Assembly (NCBI GenBank): GCA_003451915.1
Contig: DMJC01000052.1
Location: 1 to 5,212, forward strand
From: Clostridiales bacterium
GTDB taxonomy: Bacteria; Bacillota; Clostridia; Saccharofermentanales; UBA5734
Length of the DNA: 5,212 nucleotides
Direction: 5' to 3'
The notes beneath the pieces are model-generated. The model was not told where the DNA came from. It ran no database searches and worked only from the letters and a program-made list of their open reading frames with translations. The first letter of the stretch is position 1, and each line of letters starts with the position of its first letter. Positions 1 to 5,212 of this stretch are shown here, piece by piece. Position numbers and translations under genes: made by a program.

Positions 1-170
1 CCCGAATAGACCAAAAATCCGGCCGGTAACGAAAAAGCAAAACCAAGCCACCCGATGTCGACAAAAGCCAGTGAACCAAACCAAGACAGTATCCAGCTGA
101 CAGCCAGTAAGCCCAGATCATTCCTTCTCCAATTGCTCGAAAAAGTAACCTTCGAAGTCACACTCGACAT
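1..170 (-). CDS. tadB: TadB-like pilus platform membrane protein, N-terminal part (cut by window edge)
   Basis: This is the first 56 codons of a gene that continues beyond base 1. The chosen start is the ATG at 170-168, inside the 3' end of cpaF. It is preceded by AAGGAGGTGA (188-179), a near-perfect Shine-Dalgarno, with 8 nt between. The product has a short polar N-terminus (about residues 1-18, with WRRND at 14-18). Two hydrophobic segments follow: LGLLAVSWILSWFGSLAF at about 19-36 and GWLGFAFSLPAGFLVYS at about 39-55. Firmicutes TadB/T2SF proteins have such an N-terminal membrane hairpin ahead of their first cytoplasmic domain. The position right after cpaF fits the usual tadZ-cpaF-tadB-tadC order. 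TadB is known as an inner-membrane platform subunit of the Tad pilus, working with CpaF and TadC. A rival start, the ATG at 121-119 overlapping the cpaF stop as ATGA, opens another frame that is also hydrophobic. I prefer the 170 start for its ribosome site and its more family-like sequence. The family call rests on context plus a short fragment. Confidence 0.55.
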   Translation of the reverse strand, partial: MSSVTSKVTFSSNWRRNDLGLLAVSWILSWFGSLAFVDIGWLGFAFSLPAGFLVYS

Positions 171-1311
171 CCAGTAACTCACCTCCTTCAATCCGCCGGA
201 AAATGGGATCTAAAGTATATTGACCTTCCGCAGCCGGCAAGACTCGGCTGATTTCGGTAATCTGGCGTAATCCCTTGACTGAGCGGGACAACTGGATGAT
301 CAGGTCGATTGAGGATGAAATCAACTCATTGACTGTATACCAGGGCAGCTGCATAGCCAACATAACCATCAGCGAAAGCCGGTTCAGCATGTCACGGCAA
401 GTATTGCCGTGTCCGGTGCAAAGCGACCCTGGATGCCCGGTATTCATAGCTTGCAGCATATCAAATGCTTCTTTGCCGCGAACCTCTCCGACAATGATCC
501 GATCAGGCCTCATTCTGAGTGCTGCCCGAATCAGCTCAGTGAGACTGATTTCACCATCCCCCTTAGGCCCGGACTGCCTGCACTCCAGTCGGACCAGATT
601 AGGAATTCCCTGGAGTGACAATTCTGCAGCATCTTCGATCGTTACAACCCTTTCGTCCTGCGGGATATAGCCTGACAGAATATTCAGAAAAGTTGTTTTA
701 CCTGTTCCTGTTCCTCCGCTGATAAAAATATTTTTCTTTTGCCTGACGGCATTGATCAACATGTCGGCTGCAGCTTGCGAAATGAAGTTGCGCTCGATTA
801 ATGTATCCATGTCTGGCCGGATCCCGGTAAATTTTCTGATTGTCAGTACAGGCCCATTGAGAGCAGCAGGCGATAAAGCTGCATGAACACGCTCGCCTCC
901 GGGTAACCGCATATCTGCCAATGGCTTTTTTTCATTGATCATTCGGTTAGCTCGTCCAAAAAAACTGGTAATGACATTGGTTAAGTGAGTCTTGCTGCTG
1001 AATTTCAAATCTGAACTTTGTAATTGTCCGTCCTTTTCGATGAAGACAGAATCAGGTCCATTGACCATTATTTCGGTGACATCGGGGTCATCCATCAAAG
1101 GCTGCAGAATATCAAGCCCTCGCATCGCACTGAAAAGACTAGATGCAATTTCCTTCCGATCTTGAAATGTCGTCTGAGATCCGGCATATTCTTCAGCAAC
1201 AGTCAATAATATCAGACGCCGCAGGGAATCGTCATCCAGACAGTCATGGCCGCCTGCTTTAAAAAGAACTGCATTGATTAAACGTTGACGGGTTTCATAG
1301 TCAATTTTCAT
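118..1311 (-). CDS. cpaF: Tad/Flp pilus assembly ATPase CpaF (TadA), secretion superfamily ATPase
   Basis: CpaF is the cytoplasmic hexameric ATPase that powers assembly of Tad (type IVc) pili; it belongs to the VirB11/PilT/GspE superfamily. Counting from the ATG at 1311 (397 aa), the family landmarks appear in order. The N-terminal domain has IMVNGPDSVFIEKDG (81-95) and RLPGGERVHA (135-144). The Walker A loop is GGTGTGKT (199-206). TIEDAAEL (224-231) and LVRLECR (239-245) follow. The Walker B region is DRIIVGEVRG (270-279), and the His-box region HPGSLCTGHGN (293-303) comes next. The tail resembles the family's DLIIQLSR segment (336-343). The length is normal, slightly short because the N-terminus is compact. 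An in-frame TTG at 1323-1321 would add four residues. I chose ATG because it is the standard codon and GGGAAG lies 6 nt upstream, though that site is weak. The gene lies 43 nt after tadZ in the same direction and overlaps the tadB-like gene by 53 nt. Confidence 0.95.
   Translation of the reverse strand: MKIDYETRQRLINAVLFKAGGHDCLDDDSLRRLILLTVAEEYAGSQTTFQDRKEIASSLFSAMRGLDILQPLMDDPDVTEIMVNGPDSVFIEKDGQLQSSDLKFSSKTHLTNVITSFFGRANRMINEKKPLADMRLPGGERVHAALSPAALNGPVLTIRKFTGIRPDMDTLIERNFISQAAADMLINAVRQKKNIFISGGTGTGKTTFLNILSGYIPQDERVVTIEDAAELSLQGIPNLVRLECRQSGPKGDGEISLTELIRAALRMRPDRIIVGEVRGKEAFDMLQAMNTGHPGSLCTGHGNTCRDMLNRLSLMVMLAMQLPWYTVNELISSSIDLIIQLSRSVKGLRQITEISRVLPAAEGQYTLDPIFRRIEGGELLDVECDFEGYFFEQLEKE
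179..188 (-). promoter_or_regulatory. Strong ribosome binding site inside cpaF, for the tadB-like gene
   Basis: On the minus strand this reads AAGGAGGTGA, ten bases complementary to the 3' end of 16S rRNA, with 8 nt to the ATG at 170-168. It lies within cpaF codons (for Glu-Gly-Gly-Glu). It decides the start of the downstream gene and implies translation begins before the cpaF stop is reached. The match could be a by-product of the encoded peptide, but its length argues against that. Confidence 0.6.
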
Positions 1312-1324
1312 TGTTCTTCCCAAG

Positions 1325-1341
1325 TCAGACTTTATGTCTGA
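1325..1341 (-). other. Small hairpin in the tadZ-cpaF gap
   Basis: TCAGAC and GTCTGA form a perfect 6-bp inverted repeat around a 5-nt loop. It lies in the 43-nt spacer just upstream of the weak cpaF ribosome site. No run of T follows on the minus strand, so it is not an intrinsic terminator. It might tune cpaF translation or mRNA decay, or be chance. Confidence 0.35.
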
Positions 1342-1354
1342 TGTCTTTTCCGGT

Positions 1355-2293
1355 TTATTTGCTGATAATTTTGCAGCCTGATGGTAAATCAGACATTAAT
1401 TGGCTTGCTTCCTGTCGGGCAGCCAGTGTTGCATAACAATCTTTTTCAGGTAGAAGAATCTGACAGCTGTCACATAAAACAGCAACAGAACGCAATGTTG
1501 AGAAAGGAAGGCCAGTACATTCGATTAGAATGGCGCATGAATTGAACACCTTTTCAATGTATTTTCGGATGAGCAGGATCAGCAGCCTCATCGTCTCAGA
1601 ACTGCAAGTTACCAGATCATCCGAACGATCTGGCGGTCGAAACTGCAAGTAACCTTCAGGATTTGGCTGCAGGTAAATGCCTAATTCATGAATATCCACA
1701 TCATTCCCGGTCAATCGCAACAACAAGTGTGATAGAGTGAAACCATTGTCAGGATTTACGATGCAGCTCATCTGATAGGTTGGCATCAATGGCAGGTAGA
1801 TAACTCTTTCATAAGTCTGCACAAGATCTTTCAGTATTTTCCGGTTGTGACCCGGCCGACAGCCAGCCGGGTCCAGACAGCAGAGGAAATTTATTCGCGG
1901 CAGATCAGCAATGACCGGCATCACTGACGATTCCGGAGGATCGGCGTCACGATGGCCTGCTGAATTATCAATCCATTGGCGCAACTGGCTGACCAATTCT
2001 GCTGTCGGTCCGATGCGCCTGAAGGTCAGTTGATCTGCTGCAGATGATTTATTACCGTTAATCAGAGACCAGCATTCAATTTTTCGGCAGGTGTCTTCTT
2101 CAGAGGTTCTGAAATCAGCGAAGTCTGCCGGATTATAGATCAGCAGGACAGGATCAGGGCTTTTGCTGATCATCGAGTTAATTTCCTCAGTCTGTGTGCA
2201 CAGCTTTAATTGAGAGCCCGGGATGGCATTGGACAACCTGTTGGACAAACAGGTCAGATAGTCTTTTTCAGCATCGGCTAGTATGATCGGCAT
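1355..2293 (-). CDS. tadZ: TadZ/CpaE-like pilus localisation protein with degenerate P-loop
   Basis: TadZ/CpaE proteins pair an atypical response-regulator receiver domain with a ParA/MinD-type ATPase fold and place the Tad machinery in the cell. Here the N-terminus MPIILADAEKDYLTCLSNRL (1-20) looks like strand 1 and helix 1 of a receiver domain, with LLIYNPADF at 50-58 as the likely strand carrying the pseudo-phosphoacceptor site. A linker runs to about 125. The C-terminal half follows Firmicutes TadZ: RVIYLPLMP (163-171), the LSHLLLRLTG segment (187-196), GYLQFRPPDRSDDLV (214-228), AILIECTG (254-261) and ILLPEKD (279-285). The place where the P-loop should be, INFLCCLDPAGCRPGHNRK (134-152), has no GGxGKT. 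The Walker-B-like strand ends in Glu rather than Asp. Nucleotide binding is therefore doubtful. The start is well supported: GGAGGG lies 7 nt before the ATG. It heads the leftward operon and is followed by cpaF. Assignment rests on architecture and context because sequence conservation is low. Confidence 0.72.
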   Translation of the reverse strand: MPIILADAEKDYLTCLSNRLSNAIPGSQLKLCTQTEEINSMISKSPDPVLLIYNPADFADFRTSEEDTCRKIECWSLINGNKSSAADQLTFRRIGPTAELVSQLRQWIDNSAGHRDADPPESSVMPVIADLPRINFLCCLDPAGCRPGHNRKILKDLVQTYERVIYLPLMPTYQMSCIVNPDNGFTLSHLLLRLTGNDVDIHELGIYLQPNPEGYLQFRPPDRSDDLVTCSSETMRLLILLIRKYIEKVFNSCAILIECTGLPFSTLRSVAVLCDSCQILLPEKDCYATLAARQEASQLMSDLPSGCKIISK

Positions 2294-2380
2294 AGATGTT
2301 CCCTCCAGTCAGGATGAAGCCATTTTACTGGGTTTTGTTTTTGCTGTGCATGCCAATCGTTCGACAAAATATGGCAAAAC
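2294..2380 (-). other. 5' leader of the tad operon
   Basis: This is the stretch between the predicted leftward transcription start (about 2380) and tadZ, roughly 87 nt. Apart from the tadZ ribosome site I recognise no riboswitch, leader peptide or strong hairpin. A 5-bp TGCCA/TGGCA repeat with a long loop (2351-2376) is too weak to call. Together with the next features it accounts for the 358-bp gap between the divergent genes. Confidence 0.4.
2301..2306 (-). promoter_or_regulatory. Ribosome binding site of tadZ
   Basis: The minus strand reads GGAGGG with 7 nt to the ATG at 2293-2291, which is ideal spacing. It fixes the tadZ start, for which no other plausible initiation codon is needed. 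Confidence 0.75.
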
Positions 2381-2387
2381 TTGCGAA

Positions 2388-2415
2388 ATGATATCGAAAA
2401 AATGTTCGCTATCAA
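2388..2415 (-). promoter_or_regulatory. Predicted sigma-A-type promoter for the tad operon
   Basis: On the minus strand the -35 is TTGATA (2415-2410) and the -10 is TATCAT (2393-2388), with a 16-bp spacer. Transcription would start near 2380, about 87 nt before tadZ. Four of six -35 bases and five of six -10 bases match the consensus. The spacer is filled by an imperfect palindrome (2395-2408) that could be an operator. Predicted by eye only. Confidence 0.45.
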
Positions 2416-2418
2416 GTC

Positions 2419-2447
2419 TTGCTTTTTCATGTCAGCCATGCTATCAT
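2419..2447 (+). promoter_or_regulatory. Predicted sigma-A-type promoter of metK, with extended -10
   Basis: The -35 is TTGCTT (2419-2424), then a 17-bp spacer, then the -10 TATCAT (2442-2447). TG at 2439-2440 makes an extended -10 that can offset the weak -35. The start point would be about 2454, some 35 nt before the riboswitch. Its -35 is separated by only 3 bp from that of the leftward promoter, so the two may compete or share regulation. Confidence 0.55.
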
Positions 2448-2455
2448 ATTTTCAC

Positions 2456-2469
2456 TGTCCGCAAGGACA
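2456..2469 (+). other. 5'-terminal hairpin with GNRA tetraloop on the metK transcript
   Basis: TGTCC (2456-2460), loop GCAA (2461-2464) and GGACA (2465-2469) form a perfect 5-bp stem capped by a GNRA tetraloop. It lies only a few bases after the predicted start point. It is separate from the riboswitch aptamer. Hairpins at mRNA 5' ends can protect against 5'-end-dependent decay, which is inference here. Confidence 0.4.
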
Positions 2470-2488
2470 AACTTAATATCATATCATC

Positions 2489-2586
2489 TCTTATCAAGAG
2501 TGGTGGAGGGACTGGCCCTTTGAAGCCCGGCAACCGCGGTCATGCAGCGGTGCCAATTCCAGCAGGTGACAACCTGAAAGATGAGG
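2489..2586 (+). ncRNA. SAM-I riboswitch (S-box) aptamer upstream of metK
   Basis: This binds S-adenosylmethionine and controls metK, whose product makes SAM. The conserved S-box core is present: CTTATCAAGAG (2490-2500), GGTGGAGGGACTGGCCC (2502-2518), GAAGCCCGGCAACC (2522-2535), GGTGCCAATTCC (2549-2560) and the closing GAAAGATGAG (2576-2585). P1 pairs 2489-2495 with 2580-2586 (7 bp, including wobbles). P3 includes CCGC (2534-2537) with GCGG (2547-2550). P4 pairs CAGGT (2563-2567) with ACCTG (2572-2576) around a GACA loop. The 3' strand of P1 can instead pair with the 5' arm of the downstream terminator: 2579-2586 with 2610-2617, seven of eight bases. That is the standard antiterminator arrangement. 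High SAM should therefore stabilise P1, release the terminator and stop transcription before metK. Confidence 0.95.
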
Positions 2587-2609
2587 TTTGCTGTTTTTGC
2601 CAAGCTTAG

Positions 2610-2637
2610 CCTCTTCTCAAGAAGAGGTTTTATTATT
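2610..2637 (+). terminator. SAM-controlled intrinsic terminator (riboswitch expression platform)
   Basis: CCTCTTC (2610-2616) and GAAGAGG (2621-2627) form a perfect 7-bp stem around the loop TCAA, followed by TTTTATTATT (2628-2637). The 5' arm is also the partner of the antiterminator (2579-2586). The metK ribosome site begins 3 nt after the T-rich tract and is not sequestered, so control is at transcription rather than translation. Confidence 0.9.
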
Positions 2638-2639
2638 AC

Positions 2640-2646
2640 AAGGAGG
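2640..2646 (+). promoter_or_regulatory. Ribosome binding site of metK
   Basis: AAGGAGG lies 5 nt before the ATG at 2652 and just downstream of the terminator tract. It confirms the metK start. Confidence 0.85.
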
Positions 2647-2651
2647 TTTTC

Positions 2652-3845
2652 ATGAACAGAAACGGACATTGGTTATTCTCATCAGAATCAGTAACAGAAG
2701 GGCATCCGGATAAAGTCTGCGACCAGATTTCAGATGCTATTCTTGATGCTATCCTGGAAATCGATCCATATGCGCGGGTGGCTTGTGAGACAGCAGCAAC
2801 AACAGGTATGGTCCTGGTGATGGGTGAAATTTCAACCGAAGCTTATGTTGACATCACTAAGATTGTTCGCAATACCGTGCGTGAGATCGGTTATACCGGA
2901 CATGACACCGGCTTTGATGCTGATGCTTGTGCGGTAATGACGTCGATCGACGAACAGTCTCCGGATATTGCGATTGGCGTAGATCATTCCATTGAAAATA
3001 AGGAAGGGCAAGATACCGATGAAATGGCTACCGGAGCTGGTGATCAAGGCATGATGTTCGGATTTGCCAACCGTGAGACGCCGGAACTGATGCCTTTGCC
3101 GATTTCCTTGGCTCACCGTCTGACCCACCGTCTGGCTAAGGTCCGAAAATCAGGCCTGATCCCATTTCTTCGACCTGATGGCAAGGTGCAAATCACTATT
3201 GAATATCAGGATCAGAAACCCATCCGCATCCATACGGTTGTGGTTTCAACTCAACATTATCCCGACGTTTCTCACGCAGACCTGGAGCGTGCAGTTATTG
3301 ATCTGGTTATCCGGCCGACACTGCCGGCAGAACTGCTTGACGGGCACACCCGCATCCTTGTCAATCCGACTGGCCGTTTTGTCATTGGCGGCCCACAGGG
3401 GGATTCCGGACTGACTGGACGAAAAATCATCGTCGATACTTATGGCGGGTATGCCCGACACGGCGGCGGCGCCTTTTCGGGTAAGGATCCGACCAAGGTT
3501 GACCGTTCAGCAGCGTATGCTGCCCGATATGTAGCCAAGAATATCGTCGCAGCCGGACTTGCAGATACTTGCGAAATTCAGATCTCTTATGCGATCGGCG
3601 TTGCCCACCCGGTATCAGTCATGGTTGATACATTTGGCACAGGCAGGATTCCTGATTCGGAGATCATGGCGCTGGTTAACAAGCACTTCGATTTGCGGCC
3701 CGCAGCAATTATCCGCGACTTAGGGTTGCGGCGGCCGATCTACAAGCAGATCGCATCATATGGCCATTTTGGCCGGGCAGATTTGGACCTGCCATGGGAA
3801 AGAACAGACAAAATTGAGGCGCTGAAGGCAGATGCAGGGCTCTAA
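2652..3845 (+). CDS. metK: S-adenosylmethionine synthetase (methionine adenosyltransferase)
   Basis: MetK makes S-adenosylmethionine from methionine and ATP, releasing phosphate and pyrophosphate; it is a cytosolic Mg/K-dependent tetramer. The protein has 397 residues, the usual bacterial size, and all signatures are intact. [16 protein letters not shown] (17-32) carries the catalytic His18 and metal-ligand Asp20. [12 protein letters not shown] (128-139) is the first family signature. [10 protein letters not shown] (176-185) contains the conserved active-site Lys178. [19 protein letters not shown] (241-259) and the glycine-rich [19 protein letters not shown] (271-289) complete the phosphate-binding site. 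The C-terminus keeps [14 protein letters not shown] (346-359) and the Y-GHFGR segment (370-375). The ATG at 2652 has an ideal ribosome site. Expression is predicted to be shut off by SAM through the upstream riboswitch. The last 14 nt overlap recD2, with no terminator between the genes. Confidence 0.98.
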   Translation: MNRNGHWLFSSESVTEGHPDKVCDQISDAILDAILEIDPYARVACETAATTGMVLVMGEISTEAYVDITKIVRNTVREIGYTGHDTGFDADACAVMTSIDEQSPDIAIGVDHSIENKEGQDTDEMATGAGDQGMMFGFANRETPELMPLPISLAHRLTHRLAKVRKSGLIPFLRPDGKVQITIEYQDQKPIRIHTVVVSTQHYPDVSHADLERAVIDLVIRPTLPAELLDGHTRILVNPTGRFVIGGPQGDSGLTGRKIIVDTYGGYARHGGGAFSGKDPTKVDRSAAYAARYVAKNIVAAGLADTCEIQISYAIGVAHPVSVMVDTFGTGRIPDSEIMALVNKHFDLRPAAIIRDLGLRRPIYKQIASYGHFGRADLDLPWERTDKIEALKADAGL

Positions 3846-5212
3846 AGATCCTCGACAACAGGATCTCGGCCAACTGGCGAGCCAAGATGATTATCAGGTA
3901 AAACAGACACTGGATGCGGTTATTGAAGATATCATCTATCGCAATGAGAGTAACGGCTACACAGTTGTATCACTGGCTGGCGCAGGCGAGAGAATTGCTG
4001 TAGGCATTATGCCCTATCTGGCTGAAGGTGAGTCGGTTTGTCTGACAGGCTACTGGGCACAGCATCCAGAGTATGGCAGACAATTTCAGGTTGAGCATTA
4101 TGAACTTCAGGTTCCGGGCACGCAAGACAGTATTTTGCAGTATTTAAGTTCAGGAATCATCAAAGGTATTGGTGAAAAATCAGCCAAAAAGCTGGTCCGG
4201 GAATTTGGTGACAAGACCTTGGAAATATTGAGGGAAAATCCTGAACAAGTAGCTAAACTAAAAGGTTTCAGTCTTAATAAAGCCCGGCAGATTGCAGAAC
4301 AGCTCAGAGAAAAACAGGATTATCAGGAACTCGTTCTCTTCCTGACGCCGCTGGGTATCAGCCAGGGCAAGATACTGCGAATTTACCGTCAGTTCGGAGC
4401 TGATGCCATGCAGTTGATCTCAGAAAATCCTTTCCGTCTGGCGGATGAGGTTTATGGCATCGGCTTTGCGACGGCGGATCATCTGGCGCAAAGCATGGGT
4501 CTTGACCCTGCTTCTCCCCAACGTGTGGCCAGCGCGATCAAGTACCTGCTGTATCAGGCTGCCAGCCGCGGCCACACGTATTTTCCGCTTGAGCACCTTT
4601 CTGAGGAGGTCAGCCAGTTAATCGGCACTTCGATCAGTGCCGATCATCCGGCTGTACGGACCTTGCAAAGCGATCGTCAGATTGTTCTATCCGGGCAACG
4701 CTTTGGCGACAGCTCCGATCAGCGTGTTTCTCTGCCGAGTCTTTTTCGCGCAGAAAAAGCTGCAGCAGATCGTCTGTCGATTTTATTGCAGACCGAGCCT
4801 ATGCGTTTTCAGGAACTTATCGATCAGGATGCTGCGGCTGCTGTAGTCAGTCAACACTGTGCGGGCCAGCAGATTGTTTTGTCGGGTGAGCAGCAGGATG
4901 CTCTGGTCAAAGCATTGCAGAACCAGGTCCTGATCCTGACCGGAGGACCGGGAACCGGAAAAACGACAATTATAAAAATGTTGTGCGATTGTCTGATTAA
5001 CCTTGGCGGCCGGGTTCTCCTGGCCGCACCGACGGGTCGGGCTGCCAAACGGATGACTGAGACGACAGGCCTTGAGGCAAAAACATTGCACCGGCTGCTG
5101 GAAATCCAATATGTTCCTGATGAAAGCCGCCAGGATTTCATGCCAGATCGTAATACTGATGTCTGCTTATCTTGCGACCTTTTAATCGTCGATGAGATGT
5201 CGATGGTTGACA
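3832..5212 (+). CDS. recD2: RecD2/YrrC-type ATP-dependent DNA helicase, N-terminal 460 residues (cut by window edge)
   Basis: RecD2 is a superfamily 1B 5'-3' DNA helicase found in bacteria with or without RecBCD, linked to DNA repair and replication-fork upkeep. The visible part is about 60 percent of a typical protein. Residues 1-25 are a polar extension. The family N-terminal domain starts near 26, with the [15 protein letters not shown] segment (34-48) and [17 protein letters not shown] (72-88). Helix-hairpin-helix segments follow: [16 protein letters not shown] (107-122), a weaker one near 144-158, and [12 protein letters not shown] (208-219). The motor then begins: motif [10 protein letters not shown] (371-379), motif Ia [10 protein letters not shown] (399-408), the KTLHRLL segment (417-423) and motif II DEMSMVD (454-460), where the window ends. 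The start is forced: an in-frame TGA sits at 3823-3825 and the next in-frame ATG is at residue 60. The ribosome site GAAGG (3824-3828) is only 3 nt from ATG, so initiation may depend on ribosomes finishing metK. The metK-recD2 order is, as far as I know, seen in other clostridia. Confidence 0.93.
   Translation, partial: MQGSKDPRQQDLGQLASQDDYQVKQTLDAVIEDIIYRNESNGYTVVSLAGAGERIAVGIMPYLAEGESVCLTGYWAQHPEYGRQFQVEHYELQVPGTQDSILQYLSSGIIKGIGEKSAKKLVREFGDKTLEILRENPEQVAKLKGFSLNKARQIAEQLREKQDYQELVLFLTPLGISQGKILRIYRQFGADAMQLISENPFRLADEVYGIGFATADHLAQSMGLDPASPQRVASAIKYLLYQAASRGHTYFPLEHLSEEVSQLIGTSISADHPAVRTLQSDRQIVLSGQRFGDSSDQRVSLPSLFRAEKAAADRLSILLQTEPMRFQELIDQDAAAAVVSQHCAGQQIVLSGEQQDALVKALQNQVLILTGGPGTGKTTIIKMLCDCLINLGGRVLLAAPTGRAAKRMTETTGLEAKTLHRLLEIQYVPDESRQDFMPDRNTDVCLSCDLLIVDEMSMVD
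3846..3881 (+). other. Two adjacent hairpins at the metK-recD2 junction
   Basis: Directly after the metK stop, AGATCCT (3846-3852) and AGGATCT (3860-3866) form a perfect 7-bp stem with a 7-nt loop. A second fold (3865-3881) pairs CTC with GAG and GCC (3869-3871) with GGC (3876-3878) around AACT, with one bulged G. They overlap at 3865-3866, so both cannot be complete at once. There is no T tract, so this is not an intrinsic terminator. It lies within the non-conserved first codons of recD2. Confidence 0.35.

Noticed and set aside
1..121. ATGA start (121-119) overlapping the cpaF stop as the beginning of the next gene
   Set aside because: The frame is open to base 1 and hydrophobic, but its ribosome site is weaker and its sequence less TadB-like than the frame starting at 170. 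It is kept as the alternative.
275..1209. Plus-strand open frames antisense to cpaF (275-670, 409-618, 1024-1209)
   Set aside because: They are shadows of a strongly conserved gene on the other strand, with low-complexity Ser/Pro/Cys-rich products and no ribosome sites.
1309..1323. TTG at 1323-1321 as cpaF start
   Set aside because: No ribosome site precedes it, while the ATG four codons later has a weak but plausible one. The difference is four residues.
2351..2376. TGCCA/TGGCA inverted repeat in the tad leader
   Set aside because: The stem is only 5 bp with a 16-nt loop, well within chance expectation.
2283..2609. Plus-strand open frame of 108 codons upstream of metK
   Set aside because: It runs through the promoter region and the whole SAM-I riboswitch and ends at the terminator; the RNA structure explains the sequence and the peptide resembles nothing.
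2484..2669. Minus-strand open frame of 61 codons across the metK start
   Set aside because: It lies antisense to the riboswitch, terminator and metK ribosome site, with no ribosome site of its own and no recognisable protein.
2832..3461. Open frames inside metK (2832-3128 minus, 3178-3414 plus, 3246-3461 minus)
   Set aside because: They are shadows of the intact metK frame, without independent signals.
4637..5141. Open frames inside recD2 (4637-4846 plus, 4783-5109 and 4851-5141 minus)
   Set aside because: They are shadows of the recD2 frame, which carries conserved helicase motifs through this stretch.

Overview
The window looks like chromosomal DNA from a moderate-GC Firmicute of clostridial type. 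The organism is inferred from three things. metK is preceded by a textbook SAM-I (S-box) riboswitch with a transcription-terminator platform. A RecD2/YrrC-type helicase follows metK directly. The neighbouring Tad pilus genes are of the short Firmicutes form. Genus cannot be told from the sequence.

Layout: two divergent transcription units leave a 358-bp control region (2294-2651). Leftward on the minus strand are tadZ/cpaE (1355-2293), cpaF/tadA (118-1311) and the start of a tadB-like membrane protein (1-170), which is cut by the window edge. This is the cytoplasmic and inner-membrane motor of a Tad/Flp (type IVc) pilus: a localisation or scaffold ATPase-fold protein, the assembly ATPase, and the first membrane platform protein. 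The tadB-like start lies 53 nt inside the end of cpaF and has a near-perfect Shine-Dalgarno sequence. The TadZ protein has lost its P-loop.

Rightward on the plus strand are a promoter with an extended -10, a small 5' hairpin, a SAM-I riboswitch, an intrinsic terminator, metK (2652-3845) and recD2 (3832-5212, running off the window). metK and recD2 overlap by 14 nt with no terminator between them. RecD2 synthesis is therefore probably coupled to the SAM-controlled metK transcript.

The two predicted promoters are back to back, with -35 boxes only 3 bp apart. An imperfect 14-bp palindrome sits in the spacer of the leftward promoter. I see no mobile element, CRISPR array, tRNA or rRNA. No wholly new system is evident. 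The most interesting points are the pseudo-ATPase TadZ, the embedded tadB-like start, the riboswitch-coupled helicase, and the extra RNA hairpins flanking metK.
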